Assembly: GCA_965653335.1 (NCBI GenBank)
Contig: CBFGZU010000031.1
Span: 1-20,623 of the forward strand
Direction of reading: 5' to 3'
DNA length: 20,623 bases
DNA from: Pseudolysinimonas_A sp965653335
Lineage (GTDB): Bacteria > Actinomycetota > Actinomycetes > Actinomycetales > Microbacteriaceae
The stretch's first letter is position 1. Each line of letters starts with the position of its first letter. The position numbers and the translations under genes are program-made. Positions 1 to 6,471 of the stretch are shown here, piece after piece. The notes below the pieces were generated by a model. The model had not been told where the DNA came from. It saw only the letters and a list, made by a program, of their open reading frames with translations, and searched no databases.

Positions 1-132
1 GACGCGGCGCGACAGCGCTATTCGCGGGCGCGCGCCCGTCTGCGCGAACGGCTCGCCGACGCGCCCAACGTTCACACATCCGAAACGCATGCGGGGCGTG
101 TCGAAACGCGCGCCTCACGCGGCCAGGGTTAG
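1..132 (+). CDS. Possible 3' end of an unidentified gene running in from the left
   Basis: A frame open from the first base ends at a TAG at 130-132, giving about 43 residues rich in Arg and Ala (it begins DAARQRYSRARARLRERLAD). Third codon positions are mostly G or C, as in the neighbouring genes, which is the only evidence for coding. The first half looks like a basic helix. No family is recognised and the start lies outside the window. It is followed by a gap of about 110 bases before phoH on the same strand. It could equally be non-coding, because all frames are fairly open in DNA this GC-rich. Confidence 0.3.
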   Translation, partial: DAARQRYSRARARLRERLADAPNVHTSETHAGRVETRASRGQG

Positions 133-168
133 CGTCGGAGACATCAGGCACGGCGCCTGGTCGGAGCG

Positions 169-209
169 GCCACGTAAGTTCGTTCCGAGTTGAAGTGGCC
201 GCCACGTAA
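169..209. repeat. Direct repeat GCCACGTAA, two copies 32 bp apart
   Basis: The 9-mer GCCACGTAA occurs at 169-177 and 201-209, about three helical turns apart and on the same face. The second copy overlaps a short inverted repeat, GTGGC-C-GCCAC (195-205). A weak -10-like TAAGTT (175-180) overlaps the first copy. The spacing and position upstream of phoH suggest a regulator site, but this is inference. Confidence 0.3.
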
Positions 210-215
210 CACCAG

Positions 216-234
216 CCGGGGAGAATTTCCCCGG
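216..234 (+). promoter_or_regulatory. Perfect hairpin just upstream of the phoH start
   Basis: CCGGGGA (216-222) and TCCCCGG (228-234) form a perfect 7-bp stem around the 5-nt loop GAATT. The hairpin ends 7 nt before the GTG at 242. No T-run follows, so it is not a typical intrinsic terminator. In an mRNA it would sit against the ribosome landing site, so a translational control role or an operator is possible. Confidence 0.35.
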
Positions 235-241
235 GGATGGA

Positions 242-1606
242 GTGGGAGTGCCCGCACTCGACAAGCCCCAGCAGAAGACCACCAACGCGAAGAGCGGAGG
301 TGGAAAGCCGAAGCAGGGGGAGCGGACATTCGTTCTCGATACGTCGGTGCTGCTGAGCGATCCGAAGGCGATATTCCGGTTCGCGGAACATGCCGTCGTG
401 CTGCCCGTCGTCGTCGTCACCGAACTCGAAGCCAAACGCAACGATCCGGAGATCGGGTACTTCGCGCGTCAAGCGTTGCGCAACCTCGACGAGTTGCGCC
501 GACAGCATGAGCGTCTCGACTTTCCGATCGCCGTCGGCGACAGCGGGTCCCTGCGCGTCGAGCTGAACCACTCCAACCAGTCGGTGCTGCCGTCGGGACT
601 GCAACTGGGCGACAACGACTCGCGCATCCTCGCCGTCGCGATGAACCTCGCCAACGACGGGCTCGCCGTCACGGTCGTCTCCAAGGACCTGCCGATGCGG
701 GTGAAGGCGGCATCCATCGGTCTCACCGCCGAGGAGTACAAGGCCGAACTGGCGGTCGACTCCGGCTACACCGGTCTGGCGGATGTCGACCTGTCGGCCG
801 AGCAGATGGCCGACCTCTACGAGAAGGAGACGATCTCGTCGCGCCAGGTCGCCGACCTGCCGATCAACACGAGCCTCGTCGTGCACTCCGAACGCGGCTC
901 GGCGCTCGGGCGGGTGAGCGGCAAGGGCGAGTTCCGCGTCGTGCGCGGCGACCGGGATGTCTTCGGCCTCCATGGGCGCAGCGCCGAGCAGCGCCTCGCG
1001 ATCGACCTGCTGCTCGACCCCGAGATCGGCATTGTCTCGCTCGGCGGTCGCGCCGGAACGGGCAAATCGGCGCTCGCCTTGTGCGCGGGGCTCGAAGCCG
1101 TGCTCGAGAAGCAGCAGCACCGCAAGATCATGGTGTTCCGTCCGCTGTACGCCGTCGGTGGCCAGGAACTCGGCTACCTGCCGGGCGACAAGGACGAGAA
1201 GATGAACCCCTGGGGTCAGGCGGTCTTCGACACCCTCGGCGCCCTCGTCTCCGAGAACGTGCTCGAAGAGGTCGTGGAGCGCGGCATCCTCGAAGTGCTG
1301 CCGCTCACCCACATCCGCGGCCGTTCGCTGCACGACGCGTTCGTGATCGTCGATGAGGCGCAGTCGCTCGAGCGGAATGTGCTGCTCACCGTCCTTAGCC
1401 GCATCGGCCAGAACTCCCGCGTCGTGCTCACGCACGACGTCGCCCAGCGCGACAACCTCCGCGTCGGCCGTCACGACGGGGTGGCCTCCGTGATCGAGAC
1501 GCTCAAGGGTCACCCCTTGTTCGCCCACATCACCCTCACCCGCTCCGAGAGGTCGGCGATTGCCGCTCTCGTCACGGAGATGCTCGAAGGCAACGAACTG
1601 GCGTAA
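242..1606 (+). CDS. PhoH2-type protein: PIN domain fused to PhoH ATPase
   Basis: This 454-residue protein joins an N-terminal PIN ribonuclease domain (about 29-165) to a C-terminal PhoH P-loop ATPase (about 235-450). PIN acidic residues are visible at D33 (VLDTSVLL), E61 (VVTELE), D124/D126 (GDNDSRIL) and D148. The ATPase has Walker A GGRAGTGKS (268-276) and Walker B FVIVDEAQ (367-374). The mycobacterial relative PhoH2 is known as an RNA-unwinding ribonuclease; the same role here is inferred from the shared domains. Length is typical. The start is not certain: GTG 242 is given, but GTG 248 has a better Shine-Dalgarno (GGAG, 239-242). The ATG at 237 is out of frame. It faces the HNH gene tail to tail. 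Confidence 0.95.
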   Translation: MGVPALDKPQQKTTNAKSGGGKPKQGERTFVLDTSVLLSDPKAIFRFAEHAVVLPVVVVTELEAKRNDPEIGYFARQALRNLDELRRQHERLDFPIAVGDSGSLRVELNHSNQSVLPSGLQLGDNDSRILAVAMNLANDGLAVTVVSKDLPMRVKAASIGLTAEEYKAELAVDSGYTGLADVDLSAEQMADLYEKETISSRQVADLPINTSLVVHSERGSALGRVSGKGEFRVVRGDRDVFGLHGRSAEQRLAIDLLLDPEIGIVSLGGRAGTGKSALALCAGLEAVLEKQQHRKIMVFRPLYAVGGQELGYLPGDKDEKMNPWGQAVFDTLGALVSENVLEEVVERGILEVLPLTHIRGRSLHDAFVIVDEAQSLERNVLLTVLSRIGQNSRVVLTHDVAQRDNLRVGRHDGVASVIETLKGHPLFAHITLTRSERSAIAALVTEMLEGNELA

Positions 1607-1646
1607 CGCATTCGCGTGGACCCGGCCCGTCCCACCCACACTCGAT

Positions 1647-1721
1647 GTTCAGAACTCAGGCTCCGCCGACGCTTTGGCGCCGAAACTTGACGGGATGCCA
1701 CCAGTGGCCTGAGTTCTGAAC
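1647..1721. repeat. 15-bp perfect inverted repeat with 45-nt spacer (REP/MITE-like)
   Basis: GTTCAGAACTCAGGC (1647-1661) is exactly complementary to GCCTGAGTTCTGAAC (1707-1721). The outer pairs 1644-1646/1722-1724 extend the stem by three, one of them a wobble. The spacer contains a small GGCGCC palindrome. The element fills the gap between the convergent phoH and HNH genes. The A/T content of the arms differs from the flanking DNA. No T-run follows either arm, so it is not a classical terminator, though a long cruciform could still slow polymerase from both sides. A dispersed palindromic repeat is the other reading. Confidence 0.65.
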
Positions 1722-1757
1722 GTCATGCGACGACCACCGTTCGGCCCGCTCCCGGCT

Positions 1758-2105
1758 CTAGCTCCCCGTGCGTAAGACGGCGGCGATCTCGGCCCAACGG
1801 AGCAGGAAGCGCGGCTCGTCGAGGCGCTTCCGCCGCAGCCACCCGGTGACCTCGTCGTTGCTCTTACTGGCGTTGCACGACCGGCACGCGGGAACGACGT
1901 TCTCGACCGTGTACCGGCCGCCTCGGGAGAGCGGGAGTACGCAATCCTTCTGCAGCGACTCGTCCGGCCCGCCGCAATACGCGCACCCCGCCCAGGCCGC
2001 TCGGATGGCCGTCCACTGCGCCGGAGTCAGGTCGTTGTCGGCTGCCAGAAACCGATGTCGGCGCTTGCGGGCCGCGCGGGCGCGCCGGGACCGATCGAGC
2101 GTCAT
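1758..2105 (-). CDS. HNH endonuclease domain protein
   Basis: This small 115-residue protein has a very basic N-terminus (1-20) and an HNH/zinc-finger core. Two CxxC pairs (C41/C44 and C74/C77) would bind structural zinc. Between them is the treble-clef segment LPLSRGGRYTVENVVPAC (57-74), followed by CNASK. Many HNH proteins read D-H before xPLSRGG, but here it is D54-C55, so the usual catalytic His is a Cys. The C-terminus GWLRRKRLDEPRFLLRW looks like a conserved actinobacterial tail. It lies 37 bp after fumC on the same strand and may be the last cistron of that operon, although no clear Shine-Dalgarno precedes the ATG. Substrate is unknown; nicking or repair roles are guesses. Confidence 0.85.
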   Translation of the reverse strand: MTLDRSRRARAARKRRHRFLAADNDLTPAQWTAIRAAWAGCAYCGGPDESLQKDCVLPLSRGGRYTVENVVPACRSCNASKSNDEVTGWLRRKRLDEPRFLLRWAEIAAVLRTGS

Positions 2106-2142
2106 GCTGCGAGTGTGCCACCGCCTCGGCGGAAGGCCGGGT

Positions 2143-3540
2143 TCAGCCTGGGCGGGTCATCGACAGCACGTCGAGGGCCGTGTCGAGCTGCTCGAGGGTG
2201 ATCTCGCCGCGCTCGACGAAGCCGAGGTCGATCGTTGCCTCGCGCACCGTCAGACCCTGCGCCACCGAGTGCTTGGCGATCTTCGCGGCGTTCTCGTAGC
2301 CGATGAACTTGTTGAGCGGGGTGACGATCGACGGCGACGATTCGGCCATCGCGCGCGCCCGCTCCTCGTTCGCTTCGAGCCCCTCGACCGTCTTGTCGGC
2401 GAGCAGCGCCGACGAGTTCGCGAGCAGTCGGATCGACTCCAGCAGCGCCGTACCCATCACCGGGATGGCGACGTTCAGCTCGAAGTTGCCCGTCGCGCCG
2501 GCCCACGCGATCGTCGCGTCGTTGCCGACGACGCGCGCGCCGACCATGATGACCGCTTCGGGGATGACCGGGTTGACCTTGCCGGGCATGATCGACGACC
2601 CGGGCTGCAGGTCGGGGATCGACAGTTCCGCGAGTCCGGTGTTGGGCCCCGACCCCATCCAGCGCAAGTCGTTGCAGATCTTGGTGAGCGACACCGCGAT
2701 GACGCGCAGAGCACCGGATGCCTCGACGAGTCCGTCGCGCGCGCCTTGGGCCTCGAAGTGGTCGAGCGCTTCGGTGATCGGCAGCCCCGAGGTCTCGGCG
2801 ACCAGCTCAATCACCCGGGCCGAGAAGCCGGCGGGCGTGTTGATGCCGGTGCCGGTCGCGGTGCCGCCGAGCGGAACCTCGGCGACACGGGGGAGGGCGG
2901 CCTGGATGCGCTCGATGCCGAGTCGCACCTGGCGCGCGTAGCCGCCGAACTCCTGCCCGAGGGTGACGGGGGTGGCATCCATGAGGTGGGTGCGGCCCGA
3001 CTTGACGACGCCCTTCCACAGCTCGGCTTTCACCTCGAGGGCCTTCGCGAGGTGGTCGAGCGCGGGCACGAGGTCGTTCACGAGGGCGCCGGTGACGGCG
3101 ACGTGCACGGACGTCGGGAAAACGTCGTTCGAGGATTGCGACATGTTGACGTGGTCGTTGGGGTGCACCGGCGCGCCGAGCTTCGTCGTGGCGAGGGTGG
3201 CGAGCACCTCGTTCATGTTCATGTTCGACGACGTGCCGGAACCGGTCTGGTAGGTGTCGACCGGGAACTGGTCGTGGTGGGCACCGCCGATGATGTCGTC
3301 GGCGGCCGCGGTGATGGCGTCGGCGAGAGCACGATCGAGGATGCCGAGTTCGGCGTTGACGACTGCGGCGGCGCGCTTGATGCGAGCGAGGGCGACGATC
3401 TGACCGGCTTCGAGACCCGATCCCGAGATCGGGAAGTTCTCGACGGCGCGTTGGGTCTGGGCGCTGTAGAGGGCGGATGCGGGCACCCGCACCTCGCCCA
3501 TCGTGTCGTGCTCGATGCGATACGCGGGCTCGGTGCTCAC
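2143..3540 (-). CDS. fumC: Class II fumarate hydratase
   Basis: It catalyses reversible hydration of fumarate to L-malate in the TCA cycle; the family is a cytoplasmic, iron-independent homotetramer. Conserved regions of the fumarase/aspartase superfamily are present in order: SGTSSNMNMNEV (101-112), SGRTHLMDATP (181-191, with the His of the active-site pair) and the signature GSSIMPGKVNP (314-324). Length is 465 residues, usual for FumC. The frame stays open further upstream, but the GTG at 3540 begins the conserved N-terminus (STEPAYRIEHDTMGEVRVP) and has GAAAGG 9 nt before it. It lies 58 bp downstream of the carbonic anhydrase gene and is probably cotranscribed with it. Aspartase is excluded by the overall match to FumC rather than AspA, though the families are related. 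Confidence 0.96.
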   Translation of the reverse strand: MSTEPAYRIEHDTMGEVRVPASALYSAQTQRAVENFPISGSGLEAGQIVALARIKRAAAVVNAELGILDRALADAITAAADDIIGGAHHDQFPVDTYQTGSGTSSNMNMNEVLATLATTKLGAPVHPNDHVNMSQSSNDVFPTSVHVAVTGALVNDLVPALDHLAKALEVKAELWKGVVKSGRTHLMDATPVTLGQEFGGYARQVRLGIERIQAALPRVAEVPLGGTATGTGINTPAGFSARVIELVAETSGLPITEALDHFEAQGARDGLVEASGALRVIAVSLTKICNDLRWMGSGPNTGLAELSIPDLQPGSSIMPGKVNPVIPEAVIMVGARVVGNDATIAWAGATGNFELNVAIPVMGTALLESIRLLANSSALLADKTVEGLEANEERARAMAESSPSIVTPLNKFIGYENAAKIAKHSVAQGLTVREATIDLGFVERGEITLEQLDTALDVLSMTRPG

Positions 3541-3598
3541 GGCGACGTGCCTTTCGGTTGATACGGGAGTGGGAGCGGTGGCGAGGTGGCCGACCGAG

Positions 3599-4225
3599 TC
3601 ACGACTCGATCTGGCCGAGGATGACATCCGGAACGACGCGGCCCTCGAGGAGCCGGTAGTTCGCGCCGACGACAGCCAGCGTACCGGCGGCGATGGCGGC
3701 GCTGATGAGCTCGGAGCTCTCCAGCAGCTCCGCGACGGTGTCGCGAAGATGTTCGCGACCCACTTCGAGGATGTCGGGGCCGCCGTTGTCGTTCGGCACG
3801 CGTTGCACCGCCGGGCGGATCGGCGCGATGAGGCGCGCGATGTGCGGCGGAAGGGGCGCGGCATCCGGCTTCTCGGCGTCGATCGCGGCACGCACCGCCC
3901 CGCACTCGTCGTGGCCGAGCACGACGATGAGCGGAACATCGAGCACCGCGACCGCGTACTCGAGCGACCCGACGACCGAGTCGGAGATGACCTGCCCCGC
4001 ATTGCGCACCACGAACAGGTCGCCGAGGCCTTTGTCGAAGATGATCTCGGCGGCGAGCCGTGAGTCGCTGCATCCGAAGAGTGCCGCGTGGGGCGCCTGA
4101 AACTGGGCGAGTTCGGTGCGGCGTTCGACATCTTGGCGGGGATGCTGCGGCTCGCCCGCCATGAAGCGCTCGTTGCCACGCGCCATCTCGCGCCAGACCT
4201 GAGCCGGCGTGCGGCGGGTGCTCAC
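3599..4225 (-). CDS. Beta-class carbonic anhydrase
   Basis: It interconverts CO2 and bicarbonate using zinc. The ligands and catalytic dyad of the beta class are present: C52 and the D54/R56 dyad in the CSDSR motif, then H105 and C108 in GHDECGA. Length is 208 residues, normal for the family. The GTG start at 4225 shares a 4-nt GTGA overlap with the stop of the preceding DUF4245 gene, so translation is probably coupled. Position between DUF4245 and fumC suggests supply of bicarbonate to central metabolism, but this is inference. No signal peptide is seen, so it is cytoplasmic. Confidence 0.95.
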   Translation of the reverse strand: MSTRRTPAQVWREMARGNERFMAGEPQHPRQDVERRTELAQFQAPHAALFGCSDSRLAAEIIFDKGLGDLFVVRNAGQVISDSVVGSLEYAVAVLDVPLIVVLGHDECGAVRAAIDAEKPDAAPLPPHIARLIAPIRPAVQRVPNDNGGPDILEVGREHLRDTVAELLESSELISAAIAAGTLAVVGANYRLLEGRVVPDVILGQIES

Positions 4226-4809
4226 GGCAGATCCTCGGCGACGGCGGCGGCCAGCACGGCGAACTCGGCATCGGATGCGGTTCCGCCGAGCACGAACGTG
4301 ACGGCGTCCACGGTGGTGACGAGGGCGTAGGCGACGTTGCCGGGGTCGTCGACATCCCGGCGGTCGTAGGCGTCCCAGGTGAGCCCGCCGATGCTCTCGG
4401 TGCCGACCGCGGGGGTCGAGAGCACCTGGTCGGCGATCCACGAGGGGTTCGCCTCGATGCCCTGCACGAGCCCGATGTATTGACCTTCCGGGGTGAGGAA
4501 GCCGATCTCCCAGCGCGTGACGCCGTCGGCCGAATCGGCGACGAGTTCGGCGCGGTTGGCCGTCCAGCCCTCCGGCAGGTCGGGGGCGGCGAGCGGGGTG
4601 TCGATGTCGGTTTGCGCGTCGGCGGCGATCTGCCGGTAGTCGACGGTCCGCGGCTCCATCTCGGGTCGTACGACGACGACGACGAGGAACAGCACGATGC
4701 CGAGCGACGCGATGAGGGCGAGCACGAGGTTGAACGTCGTCTGGTTGGCCCGACGGGCGGCGCGGCGTTCGGCAGCGGTCGGGGCCGCCTCCTGGTCGGG
4801 CATCGTCAT
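4222..4809 (-). CDS. DUF4245 family membrane-anchored protein
   Basis: This 195-residue protein has a short charged cytoplasmic N-terminus (AAERRAARRANQ), one strongly hydrophobic helix (about 23-47, ending VLFLVVVVV) and an extracytoplasmic domain of about 145 residues. The sequence PDLPEGWTANRAEL and the strand-rich remainder match DUF4245, a family of unknown function that sits beside fumC/glpX and xseA/xseB in many Actinobacteria. The start at 4809 was chosen because its ATG overlaps the xseB stop as ATGA; a more upstream ATG would lie inside xseB. It ends in a GTGA overlap with the carbonic anhydrase. No catalytic motif is visible. Confidence 0.85.
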   Translation of the reverse strand: MTMPDQEAAPTAAERRAARRANQTTFNLVLALIASLGIVLFLVVVVVRPEMEPRTVDYRQIAADAQTDIDTPLAAPDLPEGWTANRAELVADSADGVTRWEIGFLTPEGQYIGLVQGIEANPSWIADQVLSTPAVGTESIGGLTWDAYDRRDVDDPGNVAYALVTTVDAVTFVLGGTASDAEFAVLAAAVAEDLP

Positions 4810-5054
4810 GCGGTGCCGTCGGTCGCGGCAGGTTTCTCGGCGGAACTGCGCGCGGCATCCAGGCGCGCTTTCGCGCCGATGAGCCATTCCTCACAGCGCT
4901 TCGCGAGCACCTCGCCGCGCTCCCAGAGGGCGAGCGATTCTTCGAGCGACGATCCGCCTTGTTCGAGTTGCCCGACGACCTTCACGAGTTCATCGCGGGC
5001 CTGCTCATAGCTGAGTTCGGCGATGCTCTCGTCGGGGTCGGACACGGCCTCCAC
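4806..5054 (-). CDS. xseB: Exodeoxyribonuclease VII small subunit
   Basis: XseB is the small subunit of exonuclease VII, which degrades single-stranded DNA in both directions and acts in mismatch repair and recombination; several XseB bind each XseA. The 82-residue protein has the typical helical hairpin core: SYEQARDELVKVVGQLEQGG (16-35), then SLEESLALWERGEVLAKRC. The GTG at 5054 begins 1 nt after the xseA stop (TAA-G-GTG), so it is coupled to xseA. A second GTG at 5045 is possible. The 3' end overlaps the DUF4245 start by 4 nt. Confidence 0.93.
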   Translation of the reverse strand: MEAVSDPDESIAELSYEQARDELVKVVGQLEQGGSSLEESLALWERGEVLAKRCEEWLIGAKARLDAARSSAEKPAATDGTA

Positions 5055-5055
5055 C

Positions 5056-6282
5056 TTACCTTTGGCCTTCGACGGTCGCCGCGAGTTCTCCCTCGGCCAG
5101 GGTCAGTCGCACCCGATCGCCGGCGGTCGCCTCGTCGGCGCGGCGCAGCACCTCGCCGGAGTCGAGTCGCGCGATCGCGTAGCCCCGCTCGAGGGTGGCT
5201 TTCGGCGAGAGCGTTCGCAGGTGTGCCCGCAGCTCGATGACGCGCTGCCCGGCGCGTTCGACCGTGTAGTCGATGAGCTCCGACCCGCGGGCCACCCAGC
5301 GGGTGAGCTCTTCCGCACGATCGGTGACGATGCGGTCAGGGTGGGCGAGAGCGGGGCGGGAGCGGATGTGACCGATCCGGTCGATCTCGCCGGTGACGAG
5401 AGCGGTGACGCGCGCGAGCATCCGGCTTCGGGCCTGGCGCACGCGGGCGAGCTCGTCGGCGATGTCGGGGACGACGCGCTTGGCGGCATCGGTCGGTGTC
5501 GAGGCACGCAGGTCGGCGACGTCGTCGAGCAACGGCCGGTCGGCCTCATGCCCGATCGCGCTGACGACCGGCGTGCGGCATTCGGCGACGGCGCGGACGA
5601 GCCGCTCGTCGCTGAACGGCAGGAGGTTCTGAAAGTCGCCGCCGCCGCGCGCGACGATGATGACATCCACCTCGGGGTCGGCGTCGAGTGAGCGGATCGC
5701 GCCCGTCACGTCGGACACGGCGCGGTCACCCTGCACCGCCGCGTGCCGGATGCGGAACTGCACGGCGGGCCAGCGCAACCGGGCGTTGCGCAGCACGTCT
5801 TTCTCGGCATCCGAGTCCTTACCGGTGACGAGCCCGATGCAGCGCGGCAGGAACGGCAGCCGTCGCTTGCGGTCGAGCGCGAACAGCCCCTCGTCGCTGA
5901 GTTTCCGGCGCAGCGCCTCGAGTTTCGCGAGCAGGTCGCCGATGCCGACATGGCGGATGTCGTAGACCTGCATCGTGAGGGTGCCGCCCTTGGGCCACCA
6001 CTCCGACTTGACGAGTGCGACGACTCGGTCGCCCTGCCTGAACTCCTCTTTGAGCTTCTGCAGCGTCGTCGACCAGATGCGGAACGAGAGCGTGACGTCT
6101 TGTTGGAGGTCTTTGAGCTTGCCGTAGGCGTTGCCGCCCGACAGTCCCCACTGGGTGATCTCGCCTTCGACCCACACGGTTCCGAGGCGGTCGATGTAGT
6201 CCTTGAGCTTCCCCGACATCACGGCGACGGGCCACGGCGCCTCGGGCGAGGAGCGCTCGGCAACTTCAGGTGCGTCGGACAC
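5056..6282 (-). CDS. xseA: Exodeoxyribonuclease VII large subunit
   Basis: It is the catalytic subunit of exonuclease VII, cleaving single-stranded DNA to oligonucleotides. An N-terminal OB-fold region (about 16-112, with DYIDRLGTVWVEGEITQW) would bind DNA, and the XseA catalytic domain follows. Conserved blocks are ARGGGDFQNL (211-220), GHEAD (244-248) and STPTDAAK (261-268), then a long helical C-terminus. Length is 408 residues, within the normal range. The GTG at 6282 lies exactly 6 nt after a TAGCCT -10 box, so the message is probably leaderless. It is the first gene of the run xseA-xseB-DUF4245-carbonic anhydrase-fumC. Confidence 0.95.
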   Translation of the reverse strand: MSDAPEVAERSSPEAPWPVAVMSGKLKDYIDRLGTVWVEGEITQWGLSGGNAYGKLKDLQQDVTLSFRIWSTTLQKLKEEFRQGDRVVALVKSEWWPKGGTLTMQVYDIRHVGIGDLLAKLEALRRKLSDEGLFALDRKRRLPFLPRCIGLVTGKDSDAEKDVLRNARLRWPAVQFRIRHAAVQGDRAVSDVTGAIRSLDADPEVDVIIVARGGGDFQNLLPFSDERLVRAVAECRTPVVSAIGHEADRPLLDDVADLRASTPTDAAKRVVPDIADELARVRQARSRMLARVTALVTGEIDRIGHIRSRPALAHPDRIVTDRAEELTRWVARGSELIDYTVERAGQRVIELRAHLRTLSPKATLERGYAIARLDSGEVLRRADEATAGDRVRLTLAEGELAATVEGQR

Positions 6283-6294
6283 GCTCCGAGGCTA
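6280..6294 (-). promoter_or_regulatory. Leaderless promoter of xseA
   Basis: On the minus strand TAGCCT (6289-6294) is followed by 6 nt and then the GTG at 6282. The predicted transcript start would be the G of the start codon. No good -35 is visible 17-18 bp upstream, which is common in actinobacterial promoters. The same spacing recurs at ispH and tetR. Confidence 0.5.
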
Positions 6295-6334
6295 GCGAAG
6301 GCCACCCCCACCGGGATCCGCGAAGCGGTGCCGC

Positions 6335-6394
6335 TGTCGCCCGCGGATGACGGATGCAGGCAGGGCGGCGTGTCGCTCGGCGTGTCGCCCGCGG
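6335..6394. repeat. Repeated 12-mer TGTCGCCCGCGG in the xseA-ispH promoter region
   Basis: TGTCGCCCGCGG occurs exactly at 6335-6346 and 6383-6394. A related copy, TGTCGCTCGGCG, is at 6371-6382, directly abutting the last. Seen another way, GGCGTGTCGCTC (6367-6378) and GGCGTGTCGCCC (6379-6390) are adjacent 12-bp repeats with one mismatch. They lie between the two divergent promoters, a natural place for a shared regulator. Chance similarity in GC-rich DNA is the alternative. Confidence 0.45.
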
Positions 6395-6456
6395 CGTCCT
6401 CGGAGCGCGACAGTCGGCCGACGCTCGGCCTCCCAGCCGCCCACTGGCAGGCTCCG

Positions 6457-6471
6457 TAGACTCGGGGCGTG
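6457..6471 (+). promoter_or_regulatory. Leaderless promoter of ispH
   Basis: TAGACT (6457-6462), a near-ideal actinobacterial -10, is followed by 6 nt and then the GTG at 6469. This places the transcript start on the start codon. There is no Shine-Dalgarno, consistent with leaderless translation. The -35 region is weak. Confidence 0.6.

Noticed and set aside
2121..2132. CCGCC-TC-GGCGG hairpin after fumC as a terminator
   Set aside because: The loop is too short, the stem is only five pairs and no T-run follows; such strings are frequent in DNA this GC-rich.
1768..3561. Long plus-strand open frame antisense to the HNH and fumC genes
   Set aside because: It is a shadow of two well-identified minus-strand genes; its Arg/Gly/Asp/Val-heavy product has no recognisable domain.
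3541..4179. Longer fumC start merging with the carbonic anhydrase region
   Set aside because: The extension is low-complexity and antisense-like, while GTG 3540 has a Shine-Dalgarno and matches the FumC N-terminus and length.
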